Shown here: piece by piece, positions 1 through 8,614 of the stretch
How the letters are laid out: each line of letters opens with the position of its first letter
Numbering within the stretch: the stretch's first letter is position 1
Assembly (NCBI GenBank): GCA_052390115.1
Contig: JBQTHE010000006.1
Coordinates: 10,698 to 74,697 of the forward strand
DNA from: GCA-003244245 sp052390115
GTDB lineage: Bacteria; Actinomycetota; Actinomycetes; Mycobacteriales; Pseudonocardiaceae
Length of the DNA: 64,000 bases
Reading direction: 5' to 3'
Translations under genes and position numbers: made by a program
The notes under the pieces: model-generated
Databases searched by the model: none
The model's input: only the letters and a program-made list of their open reading frames with translations
Told to the model about the DNA's origin: nothing

Positions 1-1510
1 TCAGCACGTCCTCCAGGTGCAGTGCCCCCTCGTGGCTGGCGGCGTGCACCACCTCGACTTGAAGGTAGTCCGGCGCCTCAGGCACCGGTGCGAGCAGGTC
101 ACGACGGTCGGTGGCCAGGGCCAGCACGTGGTGCACCGCCGAGCCGTAGCGGTCCAGCAGGTGCCGCAACCGGTAGGGGTGCAGCCCGTGCCGGGCGGCC
201 AGTGCATCAGCCTGGTTGACCAGGGCGTGATAACCATCCGCACCGAGCAGCGGCACCTTGTCGGTGATCGAGGAGGCGACCCGGCCGGGCAGATCGGGCA
301 CCGCCGCATCCACGGCGTCGGCGGCCATCACCCGGTAGGTGGTGTATTTGCCACCCGCAATGGCGACCAGGCCAGGGGCCACCCGGGCCACCGCGTGTTC
401 CCGGGACAGCCGGGAGGTCTCCTCGCTCTCCCCTGCCAAGAGCGGCCGCAGCCCGGCGTAGACGCCCTCGATGTCTGCTTCGTTCAGCGGTGTGGCCAGC
501 ACCGTGTTAACCGTGTCCAGCAGGTAGTCGATATCCCCGCGAGTTGCCGCGGGGTGCGCGAGATCAAGGTTCCAGCTGGTGTCGGTGGTGCCGACGATCC
601 AGTGGTTGCGCCACGGGATGACGAACAGCACCGACGTCGCGGTACGCAGAATCAGCCCGCTCTCCGACACGATGCGGTCCCTTGGGACCACGATGTGCAC
701 TCCCTTGGAGGGACGTACCCGAAACCGGCCCCGCCCGCCGGACATCCGCTGGATCTCGTCGGTCCACACGCCGGTGCAGTTGAGCACCGCATGCGCGTCG
801 ACGCCGGTTTCCTCGCCGGTCTCGCAGTCCCGCACGCGGACGCCGCAGATCCGGTCTGCCTCCCGCAGGAACCCGATGACCTGGGTGGAGCTGCGCACCA
901 CGGCGCCGTATTGGGCGGCGGTCCGGGCCACGGTCATGGTGTGCCGGGCATCGTCGGTGATCGCGTCGTAGTAGTGCACCCCGCCGATGAGGGTGTCGCG
1001 GCGCAGCGCCGGTGCCATCCGCAGCGCCGCCGACCGAGTGAGGTGGCGCTGACCCGGAACCGACCGTGCCCCACCCAGCGTCTGATACAGCGCCAGGCCA
1101 ACGCCGACGTAGGGCCGCTCCCAAATCCGGTGGGCCAGCGGATACAGGAAGCTCACCGGTTTGACCAGGTGCGGCGCCAGCCGGGTGAGCATCAGTTCGC
1201 GCTCATGCAAGGCCTCCCGGACCAGCCCGAACTCAAGCTGCTCCAGGTAGCGCAGGCCACCGTGGAACAGCTTGGATGACCGGCTGGACGTGCCCGACGC
1301 CAGATCTCGGGCTTCCACCAGGGCAACCTTGAGACCTCGGGTCACGGCATCCAACGCCGCGCCGCTACCGACCACCCCGCCGCCGATGACCACGACGTCG
1401 AACTGCTCGTCGGCCAGCCGCTGCCAGTCCGCCGCGCGCTGCGCCGGACCCAGCTGCCCAGGCGTGGACCCACCAATGGGCCGCTGGCGCTCGCACTCAG
1501 CATGCTGCAC
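1..1510 (-). CDS. glpD: Aerobic glycerol-3-phosphate dehydrogenase, C-terminus outside window
   Basis: FAD enzyme oxidising sn-glycerol 3-phosphate to dihydroxyacetone phosphate and feeding electrons to quinones at the membrane. Reading the minus strand gives an N-terminal Rossmann FAD motif (VVVIGGGVVGSG), then SGTSSRSSKLFHGGLRYLE, a DAO-type fold and GGKYTTYRVMA, all typical of GlpD; the frame is still open at base 1 after ALHLEDVL, so about 70-80 residues are missing. GTG at 1510 is chosen because about 20 residues precede the conserved LGPAQRA segment, as in GlpD2 of mycobacteria; GTG about 12 nt further upstream is possible. It pairs functionally with glpK at 3443. Confidence 0.95.
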   Translation of the reverse strand, partial: MQHAECERQRPIGGSTPGQLGPAQRAADWQRLADEQFDVVVIGGGVVGSGAALDAVTRGLKVALVEARDLASGTSSRSSKLFHGGLRYLEQLEFGLVREALHERELMLTRLAPHLVKPVSFLYPLAHRIWERPYVGVGLALYQTLGGARSVPGQRHLTRSAALRMAPALRRDTLIGGVHYYDAITDDARHTMTVARTAAQYGAVVRSSTQVIGFLREADRICGVRVRDCETGEETGVDAHAVLNCTGVWTDEIQRMSGGRGRFRVRPSKGVHIVVPRDRIVSESGLILRTATSVLFVIPWRNHWIVGTTDTSWNLDLAHPAATRGDIDYLLDTVNTVLATPLNEADIEGVYAGLRPLLAGESEETSRLSREHAVARVAPGLVAIAGGKYTTYRVMAADAVDAAVPDLPGRVASSITDKVPLLGADGYHALVNQADALAARHGLHPYRLRHLLDRYGSAVHHVLALATDRRDLLAPVPEAPDYLQVEVVHAASHEGALHLEDVL

Positions 1511-1776
1511 TCTGCTTCCCACCCCCTGCTTTCCTGCGCCCTGCTTCCCACGCCCGACGTCATATCGCTCGCCCGCTGCACGCTACCGCCGTCGGGCGCT
1601 GCCGTGAGCATGGTGATGAGTTCTTGCTCGATGAGGCGGACTGCGAGGTCAGGCACACGTGGCAGAAGCACCCATCTGTGGTCGCCGACCTTGATCCAGA
1701 GGACGGTGTAGGCGCCGTGTCCGTGGTGGATGCCACCAGCGGCGACTCGGCGTGAGCGGCTGTCGTGGGGCGTCAC
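1342..1776 (-). CDS. Small hypothetical ORF coupled to the DUF4268 gene
   Basis: Open frame of 144 codons whose GTG start overlaps the stop of the upstream DUF4268 gene (GTGA at 1773-1776), an arrangement typical of translational coupling. The first 75 residues look protein-like (VLWIKVGDHRWVLLPRVPDL, then an amphipathic stretch). The last 55 codons run out of frame over the 5' part of glpD and are low complexity, so the real product may be shorter or the gene may have lost its own end. No family recognised. Alternative: chance frame. Confidence 0.4.
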   Translation of the reverse strand: MTPHDSRSRRVAAGGIHHGHGAYTVLWIKVGDHRWVLLPRVPDLAVRLIEQELITMLTAAPDGGSVQRASDMTSGVGSRAQESRGWEAECSMLSASASGPLVGPRLGSWVRRSARRTGSGWPTSSSTSWSSAAGWSVAARRWMP

Positions 1777-3255
1777 AACGGCAGCTGATTAAACACTTTT
1801 CGGAAGCGAGCTCCCGTGTCAAAAAACCAATCGATGTACACCTCATGCTCGTCCGTTTGGGTTACTTCGGAATCAGGTCGGTAGTCCGCGATTCGGCACG
1901 CGCGTTTGCCGGGAAGCTCCTCCCAGCTTAGCGAAGAACCGTACGCCGACTCAATCTGGTCCTTGCTGTGACGGAACCTTTCGAACAGATCCAGAGTACT
2001 TGCCGCGTCGCCAGTGTCAATATATAGCTCGCTACGCAAGCGCCTGTTCTGCGCGAATACATTGGTGAAGTGAGTGTGCCTGATGCCGGAAGGCAAATCG
2101 AACCAATTCAGCGAACTGGAACTTACCGACTTCGTCCAATCCGCATGCTCACTGTTGATGCGTTGCAGGAACCGGGCCCAGAATGATTGGTAGAGCGCAG
2201 CCCTTCCGCCCGATAACGCTCCTGCCAGATCGACAAGGCTGCGGCCAGATTCGTCGAGCCACCACTGAGTTCCTTGAAACGTCCGATCGATCCCCGTGGC
2301 CTCACGTACGATCATGCGGACCAGACCGGATGGCGTGTACTCAGCGTCGTCCGCATGCCAGCGGAGGGGCGCGGTGACATTTTTCTTCCATGTGGCCCTG
2401 AGTCGCTTCGGGTTGTGGCTCAACCAGTCCGTGACCGCTTCGCGGGTTTCGGCGTTGATGTCGTTCCGGGGACTCACTGTGAAGATCGTGTCATCCTCTA
2501 TGGCCTCGCCGTCGACCAGTCGTCGGACAGTGCTCACGTCACGCGTACGCTTCGTCGTATCTGCCGCAGCGCGAACCTGGGCCTGAACCGGGGAGACGGT
2601 GAACTCCTCGACGTTCGGCACCGGATAAAAGCTGCTGACTGAAATGAGGATCTGTGTGTGCTGCTCTCCTTCGGCAGGTGAGGCGACAGAACGGTACGCT
2701 TGAAACTTCCGCAACGTTATGTCCAGGCCCATCTCGGTCAACCAGACAGCCGTTGCTGTGACGACGGGACGGAAGTCACGAGCGAGCAAGACGATCCGAG
2801 GACGGCGCAAAGTCTCGTCTGACATCGGCTCGGCGTGAGCGACGAGCGAGGACAGCGCCTCATCGGTCGTGCACGGGTCACTTCGCTGCTCGCGGAACCG
2901 AGCGTAATGTTCAGCGAGCGACTGGACCGTGAATCTACTCACCATGGCGGCATACTTGACCGCCTGCATCTCAATGGTGTCTGGGGCAATATCCCGCTTG
3001 AGCTCCGCCACAATCAGGCGACCGTCCTGGCCGAGCCCGAGCACGTCCAAACGATCACTTGGACCACCGCCCTGCGCCCACCACCGATCGAACTCGAAGG
3101 TCACAATCAGTACATCAGGCCCGAGGATGGTTTGGATGTGCCAGTACCCATTCTTGAAGATCGGATCGTTCCTTGAGTCCTGCGTCCACGAGTGAGATTG
3201 GCGTCGCAGGCTGAGCAACTGATCCAACGACGGTAAACAAGAGCTCGTCTGGCAT
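1773..3255 (-). pseudogene. PD-(D/E)xK nuclease-like protein with DUF4268, frameshifted near its start
   Basis: The main frame carries DRLDVLGLGQDGRLIVAELK, a D...(E)xK-type nuclease core, a middle segment resembling a RAMA-type domain (TPSGLVRMIVREATG) and a C-terminal DUF4268-like domain ending WFFDTGARFRKVF. The natural N-terminus is in another frame: ATG at 3255 opens MPDELLFTVVGS...SDLQEWVLAHP and hits TGA at 3115-3117, while the main frame resumes with ILGPDVLIVTFEFDRWW. One extra base near the AAA run (about 3131-3133) explains this. Family role: probable defence or DNA-repair nuclease, function unproven. Base composition is less GC-rich than neighbours, suggesting transfer. Sequencing error is the alternative to true inactivation. 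Confidence 0.8.
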
Positions 3256-3427
3256 GACGGTGATGCTACAAGTCTCGCCTCATGTGTATGGTGCGCCCCC
3301 AGCCACCTCTGCAATCCGTTCGCGCAACTCCCTCTCTGCGCCATGCAACGCACCGTCAGTCCTTGGGCTGGTGCACCATCTCGACCTAACCCATGCAGCG
3401 TGGGCACCGTGCACCAGCCGAACCCAC

Positions 3428-3433
3428 TAGCGT
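3428..3433 (+). promoter_or_regulatory. -10 box of glpK
   Basis: TAGCGT, 9 nt before the ATG of glpK. Fits the TANNNT -10 consensus of actinobacterial sigma-A promoters and implies a leaderless or very short-leader mRNA. Confidence 0.5.
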
Positions 3434-3442
3434 GAGGTCTCT

Positions 3443-4945
3443 ATGAGCCAGTACGTGGCAGCGATCGATCAGGGCACCACCTCCACCCGCTGCATGGTCT
3501 TTGATCACGACGCTCGGGTGGTCTCAGCCGATCAACGTGAGCACCGGCAGTATTTTCCCCTGGCCGGCTGGGTGGAGCACGACGCGCTCGAGGTGTGGAC
3601 CAACACTCGGGAGGTCGCAGCCGGGGCGCTGGCCAAGGCGGACCTGACGCCCGGCGATATCGCCGCAGTGGGCATCTCCAACCAGCGGGAGACGACCGTG
3701 GTGTGGGACCGGCGCAGCGGCGAGCCGGTGCACAACGCGATCGTGTGGCAGGACACCCGCACCGACCGGTTGTGCACCGAACTCGGCGGATCCACCGGCG
3801 CCAGCCGGTACCAACACCGCACCGGACTGCCGCTGTCCACTTACTTCTCCGGCCCCAAGATCCGCTGGATTCTGGACCAGGTGGACGGTGCCCGGCAGCG
3901 AGCGAATAACGGCGAGCTGTGCTTCGGGACCATGGACAGCTGGCTGCTGTGGAACATGACCGGCGGCCCGTCCGGTGGCATCCACATCACCGACGCCACC
4001 AACGCCTCCCGGACGCTGTTGATGGACCTGGACACGCTGTCCTGGGACGGGAGCATCGCCGGGGAGATGGGTGTCCAGACATCGATGCTGCCGGAGATCC
4101 GCTCCTCCTCCGAGGTGTACGGCAGGGTCCGAGAGCGCGGCGCGCTGGCCGGGGTGCCCATCGCCGGCATCCTCGGTGACCAGCAGGCGGCCATGTTCGG
4201 GCAGGCCTGCCTGTCGGTCGGGGATGCCAAGAACACCTACGGCACCGGAAACTTCATGCTGCTCAATACCGGCACCGAGAAGGTGATGAGCCGCAACGGA
4301 CTCCTGACCACGATCTGCTACCAGATCGGGTCACAGGATCCGGTGTACGCGCTGGAAGGCTCGATCGCGGTCACCGGGTCGCTGGTCCAGTGGCTACGGG
4401 ACAACCTGGGCATGATCTCCTCAGCGGCGGAGATAGAGGAAGCAGCGGCTACTGTCGAGGACAATGGCGGGGTCTACTTCGTGCCCGCCTTCTCCGGGTT
4501 GTTCGCCCCGCATTGGCGCCCCGACGCCCGCGGCGCCATCGTCGGCCTGACTCGCTATGTCACCCGCGGTCACCTGGCCAGGGCGGTGCTGGAGGCCACC
4601 GCGTTCCAGTCTCGGGAGGTGCTCGATGCGATGAATGCCGACTCAGGGGTGGCGCTGACCTCATTGAAGGTCGATGGCGGGATGGTGGTCAACGAGCTGC
4701 TGATGCAGTTCCAGGCCGACGTCCTGGCAGTCCCGGTGATCCGGCCGGTGGTTAGCGAGACCACCGCACTGGGCGCCGCCTACGCTGCCGGGCTCGCGGT
4801 CGGGTTCTGGTCCGGCGAGGAGGAGATCCGGGCCAATTGGGCAGCCGACCGGCGGTGGAATCCGGAGATGGATCCGCAGCGACGCGAGGATCTCTACGCG
4901 CAGTGGCGCAAGGCGGTCACTCGTACCCTCAACTGGGTGGACTGA
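3443..4945 (+). CDS. glpK: Glycerol kinase
   Basis: Phosphorylates glycerol with ATP to glycerol 3-phosphate, the substrate of GlpD. 500 residues, the normal family length. FGGY-kinase features in order: N-terminal AAIDQGTTSTR phosphate loop, SNQRETT and WQDTRT substrate region, TYGTGNFML, and the C-terminal FGGY signature region around LKVDGGMVVN with TTALGAAYAAGLAVGFW. ATG at 3443 gives the standard N-terminus. No glpF aquaporin is adjacent. Its last 17 bases overlap the convergent small-protein gene at 4929. Confidence 0.97.
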   Translation: MSQYVAAIDQGTTSTRCMVFDHDARVVSADQREHRQYFPLAGWVEHDALEVWTNTREVAAGALAKADLTPGDIAAVGISNQRETTVVWDRRSGEPVHNAIVWQDTRTDRLCTELGGSTGASRYQHRTGLPLSTYFSGPKIRWILDQVDGARQRANNGELCFGTMDSWLLWNMTGGPSGGIHITDATNASRTLLMDLDTLSWDGSIAGEMGVQTSMLPEIRSSSEVYGRVRERGALAGVPIAGILGDQQAAMFGQACLSVGDAKNTYGTGNFMLLNTGTEKVMSRNGLLTTICYQIGSQDPVYALEGSIAVTGSLVQWLRDNLGMISSAAEIEEAAATVEDNGGVYFVPAFSGLFAPHWRPDARGAIVGLTRYVTRGHLARAVLEATAFQSREVLDAMNADSGVALTSLKVDGGMVVNELLMQFQADVLAVPVIRPVVSETTALGAAYAAGLAVGFWSGEEEIRANWAADRRWNPEMDPQRREDLYAQWRKAVTRTLNWVD

Positions 4946-5168
4946 CCGCCCGGCGGCGGGCCAGCGCCAGCGCCACGCCGGAACCGGCGGTGGCGACCGC
5001 ACCGCCAACGGTGAGCGACACCGCCAGCACGCTCACCTCGGCCTGCGGCGCCGCCTGGCTCTCCGAACCGGTGCTGTTCGGCTTGCCGGCCGGCTCATCG
5101 GCCATGGCTATCGGGGCAGCACCCAGCCCGACCGCTCCCACGATCAGTCCGCAGGCGACGATTCGCAT
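4929..5168 (-). CDS. Small exported protein with C-terminal membrane segment
   Basis: 79-residue product from ATG at 5168, chosen because a strong GAGGAGG ribosome site lies just upstream. N-terminus MRIVACGLIVGAVGLG...AMA is a signal peptide. A short polar linker (DEPAGKPNSTGSES) follows, then a hydrophobic segment (LAVSLTVGGAVATAGSGVAL) and a basic ALARRR tail, so the mature protein is probably a small membrane-anchored exoprotein. No family recognised. It is tail-to-tail with glpK, overlapping by 17 bases. Confidence 0.75.
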   Translation of the reverse strand: MRIVACGLIVGAVGLGAAPIAMADEPAGKPNSTGSESQAAPQAEVSVLAVSLTVGGAVATAGSGVALALARRRAVSPPS

Positions 5169-5313
5169 CGCAACCTCCTCATGCACACCTGTCATTGATA
5201 AGACGCACGAGCGCGCCAAAGGTTGCGCTCTGCCCAACACGCCTAGTGCAGGCCCGTGTGCAGGGTGTAAGCGATGGCGGTGGCGGGAGCGCTGGAACAG
5301 GGCGCCTGGCGGC

Positions 5314-5319
5314 TACGCT
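5314..5319 (+). promoter_or_regulatory. -10 box of the cyclotransferase gene
   Basis: TACGCT, 7 nt before GTG 5327. No Shine-Dalgarno sequence is present, which fits a leaderless transcript. Confidence 0.5.
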
Positions 5320-5326
5320 GTCGCGC

Positions 5327-5779
5327 GTGCCGCTCTACGCCGCCTACGGGTCCAACATGGACCCCGCACAGATGATGGAGCGCGCGCCGCACTCGCCGAT
5401 GGCGATGACCGGGTGGCTGATCGGGTGGCGGCTGACCTTCGGCGGTGAGGATCTCGGCTGGGAGGGGGCACTGGCTACAGTCGTCGAAGATCCCCTCTCT
5501 CAGGTGTTCGTCGTGATCTACGACGTCACCCCGGAGGACGAGAAGCTGCTTGACCGCTGGGAAGGTGGCGACTTCGGGTTTCACAAGAAGCTGCGGCTTC
5601 GGGTGCACACCCTGGACGGCTCCGTGCTCGCCTGGCTCTACGTGGTGGATGCCTACGAGGGCGGCCTCCCCTCGGCGCGCTACCTGGGAGTCATCGCTGA
5701 TGCCGCCGAAGCGGCCGGCGCTCCGGAGGACTACGTCGCCGAACTGCGCATTCGCCCGTGCACTGGCATCGGCCCCTAA
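5327..5779 (+). CDS. Gamma-glutamylcyclotransferase-like (AIG2) protein
   Basis: 150-residue single-domain protein. N-terminal PLYAAYGSNMDP is the YGSN signature of the GGCT/AIG2 fold; the EGGDFGFHKKLRLRV and LAWLYVVDAYEGGLPSARYL segments are also typical. Family members release 5-oxoproline from gamma-glutamyl amines or act in peptide turnover; the substrate here is not evident. GTG at 5327 places the signature right at the N-terminus, as in homologues. Stands alone between glpK and the AbiEi-like gene. Confidence 0.85.
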   Translation: MPLYAAYGSNMDPAQMMERAPHSPMAMTGWLIGWRLTFGGEDLGWEGALATVVEDPLSQVFVVIYDVTPEDEKLLDRWEGGDFGFHKKLRLRVHTLDGSVLAWLYVVDAYEGGLPSARYLGVIADAAEAAGAPEDYVAELRIRPCTGIGP

Positions 5780-5784
5780 CCTCC

Positions 5785-5872
5785 GGCGTGTCCGGCCCTC
5801 CTGCACGGCATGTCCGGCTGTGGTGCACGGCGTATCCGGCGCTCCTGCACGGCATGTCCGGGGCTCAAGCAC
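5785..5872. repeat. Four tandem 22-bp imperfect repeats
   Basis: Units at 5785-5806, 5807-5828, 5829-5850 and 5851-5872 follow the pattern GGC(A/G)TGTCCGGC then CTCCTGCAC, with a partial fifth unit. They fill the gap between two convergent genes and run into the 3' end of the AbiEi-like gene (5865). They may act as a terminator or be a recombinogenic minisatellite. Confidence 0.75.
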
Positions 5873-6806
5873 GGCGTCGCCGTGGTCGCTGTTCTGCAGG
5901 AGCCGACCTGAAGTAAGCCGCCCCCCTGGTTCGAAACGCGTCATCGAGCCTCGCGAGCAGCGCACTTGGCTCGCGGAGATCCTCCGCGGTGGCGCGGATG
6001 GTGATCCACCCGCGGCGCTGCAGGTCAAGATCGCGCCTGGCATCCCGGTCTTGCCGGTACTCGTGAGCCTCGAAGCCGTCGTACTCCAGGGCGATGCGCA
6101 ATTCGGGCCAGCACAGGTCGAGGACGTACCGAACGCAGGCGAGCGCATCGATCACCTCGAACTGGTCCACCGGCTGCGGGAATCCCGCTTCCACCACCAG
6201 CAGCTTGAGCCAGCTCTCCGGCGGCGAGTCAGCCCTCCCTGTCGCCAAGGGGAGCAACCCCCCGGCGCGGGCAGTACCCCGGCGGTCGGGCCGGGTGGCG
6301 AGTCGATCGGCGACTCGCCCGCGGAAGGCCGACCGCTCCCGCTTGGGGAACAACGCGGCTGCTTGGTCGGCAACGGCGAGAGCGCGCTTGGTCACATCCG
6401 TGCAGAGCAACTCAGTGATCGCGACCTCGAGCAATACCGCTCGCAGGCCCCGCACCTCGATCACCTCCTCCAGCAGTCTGCGACCCTGATGGACAACCAG
6501 GCCCGGCTGGGTTCGCAAAGAGCGCGAGTACGGCACCGCCACATGAACATCCGGCGTTGCCGCGGCCAGGCAGCCCTGCAGCCAGGCTGCGGTCAGGCCG
6601 GTCAACGCCGCCGTAGGTCCGGCCACGAGCAAAGCCGCGGCCGCCCGGGTGTCGGGATCGAGGAAAAGCTCCCTCGGCACCAGCACACCCCAGATCTGGC
6701 GGATCCGGCCGTCAGCGCGCATTCGGTCGAGGGTTCGGCGGCCTAGGTCAGCGCGGAGCTGAGCGTATGTCCGTGGACCGCGAAGGTGTTCCGGGAGGGT
6801 GAGCAC
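5865..6806 (-). CDS. AbiEi-type winged-helix protein with DUF559 endonuclease-like domain
   Basis: 313 residues. The N-terminal approx. 100 residues resemble the AbiEi antitoxin winged helix (TYAQLRADLGRRTLDRM...RIRQIWGVLVPRE). The C-terminal approx. 100 residues match DUF559, a Vsr/PD-(D/E)xK-like fold: LDLCWPELRIALEYDGFEAH, DARRDLDLQRRGW, ATAEDL. Such proteins are abundant in actinobacteria; a role in DNA cleavage or type IV toxin-antitoxin control is inferred only. No AbiEii-type toxin is adjacent. GTG at 6806 is the best start. It is bracketed by short tandem repeat clusters on both sides. Confidence 0.8.
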   Translation of the reverse strand: MLTLPEHLRGPRTYAQLRADLGRRTLDRMRADGRIRQIWGVLVPRELFLDPDTRAAAALLVAGPTAALTGLTAAWLQGCLAAATPDVHVAVPYSRSLRTQPGLVVHQGRRLLEEVIEVRGLRAVLLEVAITELLCTDVTKRALAVADQAAALFPKRERSAFRGRVADRLATRPDRRGTARAGGLLPLATGRADSPPESWLKLLVVEAGFPQPVDQFEVIDALACVRYVLDLCWPELRIALEYDGFEAHEYRQDRDARRDLDLQRRGWITIRATAEDLREPSALLARLDDAFRTRGAAYFRSAPAEQRPRRRRA

Positions 6807-6900
6807 GGCGTGAGCCTCGCTCGACGGGATACCAGCCGCGAGCGTCGGAGCGTGCGCTTGTGGACAACCGCTCCGGTGTGGACAGACAGCCGAGCACCTG

Positions 6901-6963
6901 AGCGCGACACACCGAGCGTATAGGCGCGACACACCGGGCACTAGGGCACGACACGCCGGGGCG
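6901..6963. repeat. Three tandem 21-bp imperfect repeats
   Basis: Units at 6901-6921, 6922-6942 and 6943-6963 follow AGGCGCGACACACCGGGCACT. They lie between the AbiEi-like gene (start 6806) and the 3' end of the M20 gene (6967), on the other side of the gene from the 22-bp cluster. Confidence 0.7.
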
Positions 6964-6966
6964 GGG

Positions 6967-8205
6967 TTAGAACAAAGCGGCCAGTGCGGTGTGCACCATG
7001 ACTCGCACGCCGAGCGGCAGCGCGCGCTCGTCCAGGTCGAAGGTGGCCTGATGCAGTTCCCGCTGCGGGCCCTCACCCGACCAGACGCCGAGGCGGCCCA
7101 TTGATCCGGGCACATGTTCGAGGTACCAGCCGAAATCCTCACCACCGGAAGACTGTTCGGTCCCGTTCGGGGCGCCCGCACCGAGTGCCGCGGCGACACC
7201 GTCGCGCAGGAACCTGGTACTGACCGGCTCGTTGACCACCGGCGGCACACCGCGGACGTGCCGCAGGTCGAACCCGACGCCGGTGGGCGCGAGAAGCGCG
7301 GTGACAAGCTCGCCGACCAGCGGCTCCAGACCGGACCAGATCTCGGGGTCCGCGGTGCGCAGGGTGCCACGAAGCAGCCCCTGCTGCGGGACCGTGTTGG
7401 CGGCCTGGCCAGCCTGCACCGCACCCCAGACGAGCACCGTGCCCGAACGCGGGTCGACCCGGCGCGACAGCAGCGCGGGCAGCCCGGTGATCACGGTGCC
7501 GAGCGCGTTCACCAGATCAGCGGTGAGGTGCGGCCGCGACGTGTGACCCCCGGGCGAGGACAGCTGGAGCTCGAGCATGTCTGCTGCCGAGGTGATCGAC
7601 CCGACCCGGGTGCCGAGCCGGCCGACCGGCAACCGGGGGTCGCAGTGCAGCGCGAAGATCCGATCCACACCGGACAGACCGTCGGCGGCGACCACATCGA
7701 GTGCACCACCGGGCATCACCTCCTCGGCCGGCTGGAAGATCATCCGGATCCGGCCGGGCAACTCCGGTGCCGATGCCAGGGCGAGTGCCGCGCCGATCAG
7801 GATCGCGGTGTGCGCATCGTGCCCGCAAGCGTGCATCACGCCGTCCACCGCGGACGCGAACGGCAGCCCGGTCGCCTCCTGCAGGGGCAGCGCGTCGATG
7901 TCTGCGCGCAGCGCCACGCACCGCGAGCCTGCGCCGATGTCACAAATCAGGCCAGTGCCCCCGGGAAGCAGCTTCGGCACCAGCCCGGCGGTCGCGAGCT
8001 GCTCGGCGATCAGGGCCGTGGTGCCCAGCTCGTGGTAGGCGAGTTCCGGATGGGCGTGGATATGCCTACGCCAGGCGACCAGTTCGGCACCGTGGCTCGA
8101 CAACCAGCCGTCCAACCAGGACGGACCGCGACCGGCCGCGACGTCCGGCGCGGCGAGCAACGGCAGGCCGGCCAGGCGGCGCAGTGGAGATTCCAGCGCG
8201 GTCAC
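6967..8205 (-). CDS. M20 family amidohydrolase, AmiA1-like
   Basis: 412-residue zinc metallohydrolase of the M20D class, which removes acyl or peptide groups from amino acids. Seen: LVAWRRHIHAHPELAYHE, ALRADIDALP, the metal motif MHACGHDAHTAILIG, IFQPAEE with the catalytic glutamate, dimerisation lid SSPGGHTSRPH, and SSGGEDFGWY. GTG at 8205 has a GGAGGTG ribosome site. Its GTGA overlaps the stop of the relic second M20 frame upstream, so it was part of an amiB1-amiA1 operon as in M. tuberculosis Rv3306c-Rv3305c. Confidence 0.92.
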   Translation of the reverse strand: MTALESPLRRLAGLPLLAAPDVAAGRGPSWLDGWLSSHGAELVAWRRHIHAHPELAYHELGTTALIAEQLATAGLVPKLLPGGTGLICDIGAGSRCVALRADIDALPLQEATGLPFASAVDGVMHACGHDAHTAILIGAALALASAPELPGRIRMIFQPAEEVMPGGALDVVAADGLSGVDRIFALHCDPRLPVGRLGTRVGSITSAADMLELQLSSPGGHTSRPHLTADLVNALGTVITGLPALLSRRVDPRSGTVLVWGAVQAGQAANTVPQQGLLRGTLRTADPEIWSGLEPLVGELVTALLAPTGVGFDLRHVRGVPPVVNEPVSTRFLRDGVAAALGAGAPNGTEQSSGGEDFGWYLEHVPGSMGRLGVWSGEGPQRELHQATFDLDERALPLGVRVMVHTALAALF

Positions 8206-8560
8206 ACAGCACCTCCGGCGGCGGCCACCCGGGCAAGCATCCCGTCGCACACCGCGCGGTCCGCCGACGGTGTGGCACCCGCCGTAGCGAACCCAGGCTG
8301 ATGGGTCATCGCGTCTCCCCAGTCGATCGCGATGGTCGGATTGATCGCCGGCAGGGCCTGGGTCACCTCGTGGGCGCACCCGGTGGCCAATGCCCCCGCC
8401 TCGAAGCCGGCCCGTACCCGCATCTCCCGCTGTTGCAGGGACTCGACGCAGGGCGCCCACAGATGGTACAGCGCCAACGCGGGACCGATGTCGGGCGTGG
8501 ATGCACAGGTCTCCGCTGAGCGGGACCGCGCCCGCCAGCGGTCCGCATGCCGCCCGACGG
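8202..8560 (-). pseudogene. Relic of a second M20 amidohydrolase (AmiB1-like)
   Basis: An open frame without a credible start contains ESLQQREMRVRAGFEAGALA, the mid-region of PM20D2/AmiB1-type enzymes, followed within 20 residues by their C-terminal segment (PTIAIDWGDAMTHQPGF, ATPSADRAVCDGMLA). The zinc-binding N-terminal half and most of the catalytic domain are absent, so the product cannot be functional. Stop TGA at 8202 still overlaps the amiA1-like start, preserving the ancestral operon junction. The 5' limit is fuzzy; it abuts the mutase gene end at 8615. Confidence 0.75.
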
Positions 8561-8614
8561 CGGCGGCGAGGGTAAGTGCCGCTGTGCTCACCCAATGATT
8601 CTGTCCGACGGTGA

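Noticed and set aside
17..1279. Long plus-strand open frame opposite glpD
   Set aside because: Arginine/histidine/proline-rich mirror frame of a recognised gene; typical high-GC artefact.
5785..5872. CRISPR array
   Set aside because: Repeats are directly adjacent and imperfect, with no unique spacers and no cas genes.
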